From Methylobacterium nodulans ORS 2060 (GTDB lineage Bacteria; Pseudomonadota; Alphaproteobacteria; Rhizobiales; Beijerinckiaceae): DNA of 64,000 nucleotides. The DNA is taken from contig NC_011894.1 in the NCBI RefSeq assembly GCF_000022085.1, positions 6,805,001-6,869,000 of the forward strand, written 5' to 3'. A program made the position numbers and the translations under genes. Every line of letters begins with the position of its first letter. Position 1 is the first letter of the stretch. The notes beneath the pieces are model-generated. The model ran no database searches. It worked only from the letters and a program-made list of their open reading frames with translations, and was not told the origin of the DNA. Below, piece after piece: positions 33,654 through 41,897 of the stretch.

Positions 33654-35045
33654 TCAGCCGTCCCGCCTCGCCACCCGCATCGGCATGCCCTCGGCGGGCC
33701 GCAGCGTGATGCGCTGCTTGAGGGTCGGCACGAAGCCCGGGGCGAGGCGGAAGTGCAGTGAGCGGATCAGCACCGCCAGGACCGCCACGGCCTCCAGCAT
33801 CGCGAAGCTCATGCCGATGCAGATGCGCGGCCCCGCACCGAAGGGCAGGTAGGCGTAGCGGTCGCGGGCCTTCGCCGCCTCGGGGGCGAAGCGGTCCGGG
33901 TCGAAGCGGTCGGGATCGTCCCACAGCCGCGCGTGGCGGTGGATGGCGTAGATCGGCACCGTCACGGGCGTGCCGCGCGGCACGCGGTGGCCGCCGATCT
34001 CGACATCCGCCAGGGCGGCCCGCACGATGACCGGGGCCGGGGGATAGAGCCGCATCGCCTCCAGGATGGTCTGGCGGGTGAAGGCCAGCGCCTCGACATG
34101 GCCCGGCTCTACGGAGCCGCCCCCGGTGACCGCCTCGATCTCGGCGACCACCCGGGCCTCGATTCCGGGGTGGAGCGCGAGCAGGTAGAGGGTCCAGGCG
34201 AGGGCGAGCGCGGTGGTCTCGTGGCCCGCCGTCACGAAGGTCAGGAGGTTGTCCGCGACGTCGCGGTCGTCCATGGCCCGGCCCGTCTCCGGGTCGCGGG
34301 CGGCGACGAGGAGGCTCATGAGGTCGTTGCGGCCCTCCACCCCGGTCCGGCGCATGTCGGCCACGAGACGCAGGAGCTCATCGCGCAGGTAGCCGCGCGC
34401 CCGCTCGGACCGCGTCCGGCCCGGATAGGGCATCCAGGCGGGCGCCCGCAGGAGCGTCATCGCGAAGATCCAGCTCGTGGATTCGAGATAGTCGGTGATG
34501 CCCTGCTCGACCCGCGCCACGTCGATCTGTCCGTCGCCCGACAGCATCGTGGCGACGATGATGTCGAAGGTCGTGCGCATCATCATCTGCGCGAGGTCGG
34601 TCTCGGCTTCCGGCGGCCCGGCGGCGAGGGCATCGCGGGTGCGCTCCGCCGCCGCGATCATCGCCGGCAGGAAGCTCACGATGCGCTCGTTGCGGAAGAT
34701 CGGCGCGGCGGCGCGCCGCTGCCAGCGCCAGCGCGCCCCGTCCGCGGTCAGGATCGCGTCGCCGAGCGCCGGCGAGAGCGAGCGCCGCAGCACCTCGGAC
34801 TTCTCGAAGGATTCGGCCTGATCGACCAGCACCGCGCGCACCAGGGCCGGATCCATCACGTACAGGGTGGGGCGGCCGAGGAAGGAGGAGCGGTAGACCG
34901 GGTCGCGGTAGACCGCCCGAGGCCAGGTCTCGAAGGGGTTGCGCAGCACGGTGCGGAAGAAGCGCAGCGGGCTCAGGGGAGCCTCCGGCGGCACCAGGCG
35001 AGCCGTCGGCGGTCGCTCCAGCGGGAGCGTCGGATGCGCGTTCAT
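33654..35045 (-). CDS. Cytochrome P450
   Basis: A 463-residue soluble bacterial P450. The heme-Cys loop is PFGAGPRICIGMSFAMLEA; the I-helix oxygen motif is TAGHETTALALAWTL; the K-helix ExxR is in TILEAMRLYPPAPV; the PERF-like segment is DRFDPDRFAPEA. N-terminal residues are Pro-rich without a membrane anchor. Family resemblance is to CYP102/CYP4-like fatty-acid or terpenoid hydroxylases, but the substrate cannot be read from sequence. No ferredoxin or reductase gene is nearby. ATG 35045 follows GGCGAGAGGC. It diverges from the sigma 1.1-like gene. Confidence 0.92.
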   Translation of the reverse strand: MNAHPTLPLERPPTARLVPPEAPLSPLRFFRTVLRNPFETWPRAVYRDPVYRSSFLGRPTLYVMDPALVRAVLVDQAESFEKSEVLRRSLSPALGDAILTADGARWRWQRRAAAPIFRNERIVSFLPAMIAAAERTRDALAAGPPEAETDLAQMMMRTTFDIIVATMLSGDGQIDVARVEQGITDYLESTSWIFAMTLLRAPAWMPYPGRTRSERARGYLRDELLRLVADMRRTGVEGRNDLMSLLVAARDPETGRAMDDRDVADNLLTFVTAGHETTALALAWTLYLLALHPGIEARVVAEIEAVTGGGSVEPGHVEALAFTRQTILEAMRLYPPAPVIVRAALADVEIGGHRVPRGTPVTVPIYAIHRHARLWDDPDRFDPDRFAPEAAKARDRYAYLPFGAGPRICIGMSFAMLEAVAVLAVLIRSLHFRLAPGFVPTLKQRITLRPAEGMPMRVARRDG

Positions 35046-35243
35046 GCCTCTCGCCTGTCCTTCCGCGCCCGGCGGCGCGCCCCTCAAGGTCGGGACGTCA
35101 CCGGCCGGCATCAAGACGCGCGGCCCCGAGCGTGGGCGCAGGATCGCGGCGGACCTGGGCAGCAGCGTGGCCGTCCCCGAGAAACGCATGGCCCGCCCGG
35201 GGCGTTGATGCTCCGCGCCGCCGGGGCGCCCGGGAGATCCGCC

Positions 35244-35669
35244 ATGCCGCCCGCCTTCGACCGCGCGACCCTCGACCGCCTGATCGCGCGGGGCCGCGCG
35301 CAGGGCCAGCTGACCACGGCGGACCTGCGCCGCGAGCTGCCGATCGACGGCATGAGCCCGGACACGATCGCGCTCGTGCTGATCGAACTCGAGGAGGCCG
35401 GCATCCCGGTGGAGCTGGAGGAGAGCCTGCTGGCGCCGGGGCGTGCCGCCCCCTCGGCGCTCCCGCCCGCCGAGCTGCCGCAGCGGAACAGGGCGGCCGC
35501 CGAGCCGCCCGCCGCCGCACCGCCCGCTGCCGCGGCGGCCGCACGGCCCGCCCCACCGGCCGCACCCGGATCGCCCCCCTGGGCGACCGGGGCCCATCGG
35601 GCGGTGATGCTCGCGGGCCTCGCGGCGCTGATCCTGGCGCTCCTCGTGGTCGCCGTGGTCACCCATTGA
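35244..35669 (+). CDS. Membrane-anchored sigma-70 region 1.1-like protein
   Basis: A 141-residue protein in three parts. Residues 7-60 resemble sigma-70 region 1.1 (LIARGRAQGQLTTADLRREL, SPDTIALVLIELEEAGIPVE), the domain that shields DNA-binding regions of primary sigma factors. Residues 65-110 are a Pro/Ala linker. Residues 116-138 form one membrane helix (AVMLAGLAALILALLVVAVV). It could sequester a sigma factor or polymerase at the membrane, but similarity is to a small domain and the role is inferred. ATG 35244 follows GGGAGATCC. It is divergent from the P450 gene. Confidence 0.65.
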   Translation: MPPAFDRATLDRLIARGRAQGQLTTADLRRELPIDGMSPDTIALVLIELEEAGIPVELEESLLAPGRAAPSALPPAELPQRNRAAAEPPAAAPPAAAAAARPAPPAAPGSPPWATGAHRAVMLAGLAALILALLVVAVVTH

Positions 35670-35735
35670 GGCCGCCTTCGAGGATCCCGGTCGCAGCCGG
35701 CGGCGCCCGCCCGGGAGACGGGGGACGCTGACCCT

Positions 35736-36773
35736 TCAGGTTGAGATCGCCCGCAGGCTCGCGAGCGCCGGCGTCACCACGTGGCGCGCGAGCGGGATCA
35801 CCAGAGCGCCGACGAGAAGCCCGAGCAGGCCCGACAGGGCTGCCGTCACGGTCCACTCCGCCGCAGCCCTGCCGGCCGGAACCGCGTCCGCCGCTCCCTG
35901 CGCCGCATGCTCGATCGCGTGGCCGATCGCCGCCAGGCCGAAGCTCTCCAGCCCGTGCACGATGATCCCCCCGCCGACCCAGATCATCGCCGCCGTCCCG
36001 ACGATCCCGAGGCCGCGCAGGAGCACTGGCATGCCGCGCACCATCCCGCGCCCGAGGCCCCGGGTCAGGAGCGCGAGGGCCCGGTCGGCCGGCGTGGCGG
36101 AGGGCCTGGGCGGAACGCGCAGGCCCAGCAGCGAGGAGGCCGGGCGGCTCTCGCGCGCCAGGGCGAGCCCGACGTCATCCGCCTTCACGATCAGGGCGAC
36201 CACCCCGTAGACGAGCGCGGTGATCCCGATGCCGACCGCCGCGAGGACGAAGATCTGAGTGCCGAGGCGCGCCTCCGAGACCGTCGCGAGCGTGAGCGCC
36301 ATGATCTCCGCGGACAGGATGAAGTCGGTCTTGATGGTGCTGCGTACCTTTTCGTCTTCGAGGGCCTTCGGGTCGCGCGGCACGGGGTCTTCGGCCTCCT
36401 CCGCATGCGCCGCATGCGGCCACAGGGCCTCGTGCACCTTCTCGGCGCCCTCGAAGCACAGATAGGCCCCGCCGATCATCAGGAGCGGCGTGAGGAGCCA
36501 GGGCGCCAGGAAGCTGAGCGCCAGCGCTCCGGGCAGCAGGAACAGCAGCTTGTTCTTCAGGGAGCCGAGCGCGATCTTGCCGATGATCGGCAACTCGCGG
36601 GAGGCGGAGAGCCCGACGACGTAGCGGGGCGTCACCGCCGTGTCGTCGATGACCACCCCGGCCGCCTTGGCGCTGGCGCGCGCGGCCTGCGAGGCCGCAT
36701 CGTCCAGGGAGGCCGCCGCCATCTTGGCCAAGCCGGCAATGTCGTCGATGAGGGCGATCAGGCCTGTTGCCAT
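35736..36773 (-). CDS. DUF808 / YedI family membrane protein
   Basis: A 345-residue inner-membrane protein of the DUF808 (YedI) family. The start MATGLIALIDDIAGLAKMAA and the block VTPRYVVGLSASRELPIIGK identify the family. Multiple membrane segments follow (LLFLLPGALALSFLAPWLLT, MLIGGAYLCFEGAEKVHEAL-like region, LAAVGIGITALVYGVVALIV and others). The function is not established. It stands alone, convergent with the sigma 1.1-like gene. Confidence 0.88.
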   Translation of the reverse strand: MATGLIALIDDIAGLAKMAAASLDDAASQAARASAKAAGVVIDDTAVTPRYVVGLSASRELPIIGKIALGSLKNKLLFLLPGALALSFLAPWLLTPLLMIGGAYLCFEGAEKVHEALWPHAAHAEEAEDPVPRDPKALEDEKVRSTIKTDFILSAEIMALTLATVSEARLGTQIFVLAAVGIGITALVYGVVALIVKADDVGLALARESRPASSLLGLRVPPRPSATPADRALALLTRGLGRGMVRGMPVLLRGLGIVGTAAMIWVGGGIIVHGLESFGLAAIGHAIEHAAQGAADAVPAGRAAAEWTVTAALSGLLGLLVGALVIPLARHVVTPALASLRAIST

Positions 36774-36865
36774 GGGGGATCCTGTTGCGGCGGTCGGAAA
36801 TCAGGATAGCGCGGCGGTCTCATGCGACGGAACCGGCGCGGCCGAACCGTGGGACACTGCGGATG

Positions 36866-37237
36866 TCAGCTCGCCTCGAGGCGCTGTCCGGCCTCGCCGT
36901 AGCCCAGCGCGGCGGCCTTGCGGTTCACGATCCCGCACCGGAGGGTCGTGCGTTCGAGGCCGTCGATGGCGTCGAGCAGGCGGTCCCGGGCCGGCCCGAC
37001 CCGCTCCGGCTCGGTCTCGGGCGGGGTCTCGGCGAAATCCACGGCGGTGATCAGGACCCGGTCGCGCGCATCCTCGATTCGCGGATCCCGCTCCACGTGC
37101 CCGCGCACATCCTCGTCCCAGGCCCGGATCACCGCCCAGGGCAACTCGTCGGGCTGCAGCACGCCCGGATGGGCGTGCGCCCGGCTCCGGGCGGATGCCG
37201 CCGCCCTCCGGATCAGGCTGACGAGCTTCGCCTCCAT
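36866..37237 (-). CDS. Hypothetical protein
   Basis: A 123-residue cytosolic protein that I do not recognise. It begins MEAKLVSLIRRAAASARSRA after a strong AAGGAGG site, which is why 37237 is chosen over 37264. The middle has DELPWAVIRAWDEDVRGHVE and DARDRVLITAVDFAETPP; the end has RKAAALGYGEAGQRLEAS. No membrane segment or motif is seen. It diverges from the small Cys-rich secreted gene. Confidence 0.65.
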   Translation of the reverse strand: MEAKLVSLIRRAAASARSRAHAHPGVLQPDELPWAVIRAWDEDVRGHVERDPRIEDARDRVLITAVDFAETPPETEPERVGPARDRLLDAIDGLERTTLRCGIVNRKAAALGYGEAGQRLEAS

Positions 37238-37394
37238 CCCGGCCTCCTTCCGATTGTCCGACATCGGATCAGGCAAAGCGCGGGAGCGTCGGCCGTTCCC
37301 CGCCGGCCGCCGCGGGTCGGACACCCCTGGATTTACCGGTCGTGCCGCGTATCCTTGCCGCGCCGAAGACTCGGCAAGAACAGGGAGGATCTCC

Positions 37395-37637
37395 GTGGGC
37401 AGAGTGATCATCGTCGCCTGTTTCGCAATCCTGGTGACCCTTGCGGCGACCCGGAGCTACGCGCAAGGGGCGGATTCGCAGCAGGCCTGCCAGCCGGACG
37501 CCGCGCGGTTGTGCAGCGCGGCGGGTTCCGACCCGCAGCGCGTCGAAGCCTGCCTGCGGAAGAACCGCAAGAGCCTGAGCGCCGCATGCCGGGCCGCCAT
37601 GGGCGGACGGAAGGGCAAGGCCACCCGGAGCCAGTGA
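37395..37637 (+). CDS. Small secreted Cys-rich protein
   Basis: An 80-residue protein with a signal peptide (IIVACFAILVTLAATRSYAQ) and a mature part of about 56 residues holding four Cys: QQACQPDAARLCSAAGSD, VEACLRKNRKSLSAACRAAM. The C-x7-C and C-x11-C spacing resembles the cysteine-rich (GLG1/FGFR-type) repeat found in small bacterial exported proteins. The mature protein ends very basic. GTG 37395 follows AGGGAGGATCTCC. Function unknown. Confidence 0.7.
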   Translation: MGRVIIVACFAILVTLAATRSYAQGADSQQACQPDAARLCSAAGSDPQRVEACLRKNRKSLSAACRAAMGGRKGKATRSQ

Positions 37638-37681
37638 AGCAAGTCCTCGCCAGAGCCGCCAGCGGCCTGACGGGGAGCCCG

Positions 37682-37900
37682 TCAGGCCTTCCCGGGGGCG
37701 TCCGGCGGGCCCTCGCGCAGGACGTGCGGCGGGCTCGGCTCGGGCGCCGTTCCCGACTGGGCGGCATCGTATCCGGCGAGCCACTGGGCGCAGGCGGCGG
37801 TGCCGTGCGCGTAGGGGCAGGCGTCGCGGCTCAATCCCTTTCCCGGCGCGTAGTAGCCGAGCGCGTAGTGATCGATGTTGTCGTCCGGAATCTCCGGCAT
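37682..37900 (-). CDS. Rmf/CrpP-like small protein
   Basis: A 72-residue protein with YYAPGKGLSRDACPYAHGTA then CAQWLAGYDAAQ, which resembles the ribosome modulation factor/CrpP family (G-x-x-CPY-x-x-x-x-x-x-x-W-x-x-G). Rmf dimerises ribosomes in stationary phase; CrpP is a debated antibiotic-modifying name for the same fold. The tail is Pro-rich. ATG 37900 at MPEIPDDNIDHY is chosen because the upstream extension (starts at 37963) is not family-like; it remains possible. Confidence 0.6.
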   Translation of the reverse strand: MPEIPDDNIDHYALGYYAPGKGLSRDACPYAHGTAACAQWLAGYDAAQSGTAPEPSPPHVLREGPPDAPGKA

Positions 37901-38019
37901 GGCGTCCTCGTCGGCGAAGCGGTCGGGCAGGCAACGCGCACCGGCCGCGAAGCGTCTCATCACATCGTCCGCCTGAGCCCGCCCGGGAACGTCCGTCCGC
38001 CCGAGATGATTGGTCGGTC

Positions 38020-38949
38020 ATGCCCCGCTCTCCCTGGACAGAATCCGACATCCCGCCTCAGACCGGCCGGCTCGCCATCGTCACCGGAGCCACGAGCGGG
38101 ATCGGGTACGAGGCGGCCCGCGCCCTCGCCCGGGCCGGGGCCCGGGTCGTGCTGGCCGTGCGCGACGAGGCCAAGGCCCGCCGCGCAGCGGCGTCGATCC
38201 GGCAGGCGCATGCCGCCGCAGACCTCGAGATCCGCCCGCTCGACACCGCCCGACTCACCTCCGTCCGCGCCTTCGGCCAGCTCTGGCAGGAGGAGGGGCG
38301 CGCCATCGACATCCTCCTCCTGAATGCCGGGATCGCCTCCGTGCCGCGGCGGGAGGAGACCGAGGACGGGTTCGAGCGGCAGCTCGCCACCAACTATCTC
38401 GGCCATTTCGCCCTGGCCGGGCTGCTCCTGCCGTCCCTGCAGGCGGCGCCCGCCGCGCGGATCGTCGCGGTGGCGAGCCTCTCTCACCGGCAGGCCCGCC
38501 TGCATTTCGAGGATCTGCAGCTGCGCGGATCCTACGGCGCGCAAGAAGCCTACCGGCAGTCGAAGCTCGCCATGCTGATGTTCGGGCTCGCCCTCGACCG
38601 CCGCCTGCGCGCGGCCGGCTCGCCGGCCCGGGCGATCCCGGTCCATCCCGGCATCGCCCGGACGGACATCTTCCGCCGCGGCGATCGGGCAGGCGCCATC
38701 GAGCTGTTCGCCGGGCGCGCCATCTTCGCCCTGATCGGCCAGAGCGCAGCGCAGGGCGCGCTGCCCCTGCTGTTCGGGGCGACGGCGCCGGAGGCGGAGG
38801 GCGGCGCCTATTACGGGCCGGACGGCATTTGGGAGGCGCGGGGCTTTCCAGCCCCCGCCCGGATCGCCCCGCAGGCCCTCGACCCGGCCGCCGCCGACCG
38901 GCTCTGGCGCGTCTCCGAGGAGCTGACCGGGGTCACCTACCGGTTCTGA
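38020..38949 (+). CDS. Short-chain dehydrogenase/reductase
   Basis: A 309-residue SDR. Cofactor motif VTGATSGIGYEAARALARAG (residues 20-39), LLNAGIAS (NAG), VASLSHRQ with catalytic Ser and YRQSKLAMLMFG with YxxxK. The long C-terminus resembles the retinol-dehydrogenase/WW-oxidoreductase-like group of SDRs. The substrate is unknown. It starts at ATG 38020 without a strong ribosome site. Neighbours do not suggest a pathway. Confidence 0.88.
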   Translation: MPRSPWTESDIPPQTGRLAIVTGATSGIGYEAARALARAGARVVLAVRDEAKARRAAASIRQAHAAADLEIRPLDTARLTSVRAFGQLWQEEGRAIDILLLNAGIASVPRREETEDGFERQLATNYLGHFALAGLLLPSLQAAPAARIVAVASLSHRQARLHFEDLQLRGSYGAQEAYRQSKLAMLMFGLALDRRLRAAGSPARAIPVHPGIARTDIFRRGDRAGAIELFAGRAIFALIGQSAAQGALPLLFGATAPEAEGGAYYGPDGIWEARGFPAPARIAPQALDPAAADRLWRVSEELTGVTYRF

Positions 38950-38984
38950 CCCGGGCGGCGCCCGCCCAGGGCGCCGGAGAGGAG

Positions 38985-39149
38985 TCAGCCGGTCACCTTT
39001 CCGACCACGCTGCCGACCGCCTCGCGGGCCGTGTCGGCGGCCTTGGCGGCCATCTCGGACAGGGTCTTGGTGACCGGCTTGCCCTCCGGCTTCGGCTTGC
39101 GGGATTTCGGCTTCTTCCAGGACGGCCGTTGCCGGGCCTTCGTCGCCAT
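38985..39149 (-). CDS. Small basic Lys/Pro-rich protein
   Basis: A 54-residue protein: a very basic front (TKARQRPSWKKPKSRKPKPE) and an amphipathic Ala-rich back (AAKAADTAREAVGSVVGKVT). It starts at ATG 39149 after GGAGGAG. The composition suggests nucleic-acid or surface binding; no family is recognised. Confidence 0.6.
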   Translation of the reverse strand: MATKARQRPSWKKPKSRKPKPEGKPVTKTLSEMAAKAADTAREAVGSVVGKVTG

Positions 39150-39303
39150 GATGCGTCTCCTCCGGTTGAGCAACCGGAAGTAGCGGAGCCGGGCGATCCG
39201 GCGAGCCCGTCGACGCTCGCTGTCGAGATCGGCCGTCGCCGCCTCGGGGGGCAGCGGTCGCCCGCAGTGGCGCCGCGCTCCCGCCCGTGAGGGCGGGCTC
39301 TTG

Positions 39304-39744
39304 CTACCCGCGCGGGATGCGTCCCGCCGAGCACAAGGTGCGGACCGCGCCGCGCGGGTCGCGGTAGCAGCTCGCCTGCCAGCCGTTCTGGCGGACGACG
39401 CCGCCGTTCGGACGATTCTGCGCCTGCGCGAAGGCGCTGCGGAAGGCGGCGTTCAGCGTCTCGGGGCTCTCGCCGATGGCGAGCGCCGCGGCCCGGCTGA
39501 TCGCCTCGAAATAGGCCGGCGAGGGGCTGGGCTCGCCCGAGCGCGCCGCCACGATCGGGTCGGCCCGGCAGGTGACGTCGAGCGAGAGGCCGCCCGGCCC
39601 CCGGAAGTCGATGCCCGGCCCCTCCCGGTGGGCGATGCGCAGGCCGGTCGTCGCTGCAATCCGGGCGGCGAGCGCCTCGCAATCCTCGGCCCGCGCGGCC
39701 GTCAGCCCGAGGAGGAACAGGAGGGTGGCGCGGGGCAGGATCAT
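39304..39744 (-). CDS. Secreted hypothetical protein
   Basis: A 146-residue exported protein with signal peptide LPRATLLFLLGLTAARAEDC. The mature part has three to four Cys (AEDCEALAARI, VTCRADPI, ASCYRDPRG, RTLCSAG) that could form disulfides. I do not recognise a family. ATG 39744. It lies downstream of the ABC-F gene on the same strand, separated by 133 bp. Confidence 0.7.
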   Translation of the reverse strand: MILPRATLLFLLGLTAARAEDCEALAARIAATTGLRIAHREGPGIDFRGPGGLSLDVTCRADPIVAARSGEPSPSPAYFEAISRAAALAIGESPETLNAAFRSAFAQAQNRPNGGVVRQNGWQASCYRDPRGAVRTLCSAGRIPRG

Positions 39745-39877
39745 CGGGCGGTCACCGGAATGTGGGATCCGAGATGTCCCGCGGCGCGCCCGTTTGCGCA
39801 AGCCCGTCCGCCCGGCCCGTTCCGGCAGGCGCACGGGGTCGGAACGGCGTTCCGACGAGCGACGCGCGAAAGACCTG

Positions 39878-41749
39878 TTACGCCTCGGCCGCCTCCATCT
39901 CGCTGCTGAGGGCGAGCCAGTCCTCCTCGGCGGCGCCGAGCGCGGTCGCGGCCTCGGCGCGCATCCGGGCAAGGTCGCCGGCCTTGGCCGGATCGGTGCG
40001 GAAGGCGGTGCCGTCCTCGAGCGCCGCGTCGATCTTGGCGATGGCGTCCGAGAGCTTGGCCATCCGCGCCTCGATCGCATCCAGCCGCTTGCGCAGCGGC
40101 GCCAGCGCGGCGCGCCGCTCGGCATTGCTGCGCCGCTCGACCGCCTTGGCCCCACCCGTGGCCTCGCTGGTTCGCGGCGTCTCGGGCTCCGGACCGGCGA
40201 GCACGATTCGGCGGTAATCGTCCATGTCGCCGTCGAAGGGCTTCACGCTGCCGTTCGACACCAGCCAGAGCCGGTCGGCGCAGGCTTCGACCAGGAAGCG
40301 GTCGTGGCTCACCAGGATCACCGCGCCCTCGTAGTCGTTGATCGCCTCCACCAGGGCCTGCCGGCTCTCGATGTCGAGGTGGTTGGTCGGCTCGTCGAGG
40401 ATGAGGAGGTGAGGCCCCGAGAAGGCCGAAAGCCCCATCAGCAGCCGGGCCTTCTCGCCGCCCGAGAGCTGCGCCACCGGCGTATCGGCCTTCTGCCCCG
40501 GGAAGCCGAGCCGGGCGGCGGCGGCCCGCACCCGGGATTCGGGGGCGTCCGGCATCAGGTCGCGCACATGCGCATAGGCGCTCTCGGCCGGGCGCAGCTC
40601 GTCGAGCTGATGCTGGGCGAAATAGGCCACCTCCAGCTTGGTGGAGCGGCGCAGCTCGCCCGAGAGGGGTGGCAGGCGCCCGCCGATCAGCTTGCAGAAG
40701 GTCGACTTGCCGTTGCCGTTGGCGCCGAGCAGCGCCACGCGGTCGTCGGGGGCGAGGGTGAGATTGAGGCCCGACAGAATCGTGCGGTCGCCGTAGCCCG
40801 CCGTCACGCGCTCCATGGCGACGAGGGGCGGGGAGAGCGGCCGGGGCGGGCTCGGCAGGTGGATGACCGGCGCCTCGTCCTCGATGAGGGCGGCGATCGG
40901 CTCCATCTTGGCGAGGCGCTTCATGCGCGACTGGGCCTGCCGCGCCTTGGTGGCCTTGGCCTTGAAGCGGTCGATGAAGCTCTGCAGGTGGGCGCGCTCC
41001 GCCTCCTGCTTGGCCCGGGCCTTGGCCTGGAGCATGCGCTTCTCGGCGAGCTGGCGCGCGAAGGAGGTGTAGCCGCCCCGGTAGAGGGTGAGCTGGCCGC
41101 GGTCGAGGTGGAGGATGTGGTCCACGCTCGTGTCGAGCAGGTCGCGGTCGTGGCTGATGATGATCGCGGTGCGCGGATAGCGCTCCAGGTAGTCGTACAG
41201 CCAGAGGGTGCCCTCGATGTCGAGGTAGTTGGTCGGCTCGTCGAGGAGGAGCAGGTCGGGCTGCGAGAACAGCACCGCCGCGAGCGCGACGCGCATGCGC
41301 CAGCCGCCCGAGAAGGCCGAGCAGGGCCGGGCCTGCGCCGCCGCGTCGAAGCCGAGGCCGTGCAGGATCGCGGCGGCGCGCGCCGGGGCCGAATGGGCAT
41401 CGATGTCGATGAGCCGGGTCTCGATCTCGGCCCGGCGCAGGCCGTCGGCGGTCTCGGCCTCCTTCAGCAGGCGGCTACGCTCGGTATCGGCGGCGAGCAC
41501 CACCTCGTGCAGGGTCTCGGGGCCGGCCGGCGCCTCCTGGGCCACGCCGCCGATGCGGGCGCCCTTCGGCAGGAAGACCGTGCCGCCCTCGGTGGCGATC
41601 TCGCCCTGGATCAGCCGGAACAGGGTGGTCTTGCCCGCCCCGTTGCGCCCGACCAGCCCGACCCGCGCGCGGTCGGGAATGGCAAAGCCGGCGCGGTCGA
41701 GGATCAGGCGGTCGCCGATCCGGTAGGTGAGGTCGTTGACGCGGAGCAT
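39878..41749 (-). CDS. ABC-F family ATPase (Uup/YheS-like)
   Basis: A 623-residue cytosolic ABC-F protein with two ATPase domains and no membrane segment. Domain 1 has GRNGAGKTTLFRLIQGE, FSGGWRMRVALAAVLFSQPD and LLLLDEPTNYLDIEGTLWLY. The linker (about 245-320) is basic and helical. Domain 2 has GANGNGKSTFCKLIGGRLPP, QLSGGEKARLLMGLSAF and LLILDEPTNHLDIESRQALV. A coiled-coil C-terminus follows (about 530-620). ABC-F proteins act on ribosomes or in DNA-related processes; which one is not decided here. ATG 41749 begins MLRVNDLTYRIG. Confidence 0.93.
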   Translation of the reverse strand: MLRVNDLTYRIGDRLILDRAGFAIPDRARVGLVGRNGAGKTTLFRLIQGEIATEGGTVFLPKGARIGGVAQEAPAGPETLHEVVLAADTERSRLLKEAETADGLRRAEIETRLIDIDAHSAPARAAAILHGLGFDAAAQARPCSAFSGGWRMRVALAAVLFSQPDLLLLDEPTNYLDIEGTLWLYDYLERYPRTAIIISHDRDLLDTSVDHILHLDRGQLTLYRGGYTSFARQLAEKRMLQAKARAKQEAERAHLQSFIDRFKAKATKARQAQSRMKRLAKMEPIAALIEDEAPVIHLPSPPRPLSPPLVAMERVTAGYGDRTILSGLNLTLAPDDRVALLGANGNGKSTFCKLIGGRLPPLSGELRRSTKLEVAYFAQHQLDELRPAESAYAHVRDLMPDAPESRVRAAAARLGFPGQKADTPVAQLSGGEKARLLMGLSAFSGPHLLILDEPTNHLDIESRQALVEAINDYEGAVILVSHDRFLVEACADRLWLVSNGSVKPFDGDMDDYRRIVLAGPEPETPRTSEATGGAKAVERRSNAERRAALAPLRKRLDAIEARMAKLSDAIAKIDAALEDGTAFRTDPAKAGDLARMRAEAATALGAAEEDWLALSSEMEAAEA

Positions 41750-41897
41750 GGCCGGTCTTGTGGGGGGCCGGATCCCGGGAGGCAAGAGGCGCAGCGCGCG
41801 GCGCAGCCGCTCCGTCGCGATCAGCGGGGCGGCCTTCACGTTTGACAGCCGCCCCCGTGCCCGCTCAAGACCGCGGCGGAAGCGGAGCGCTTGCGGC

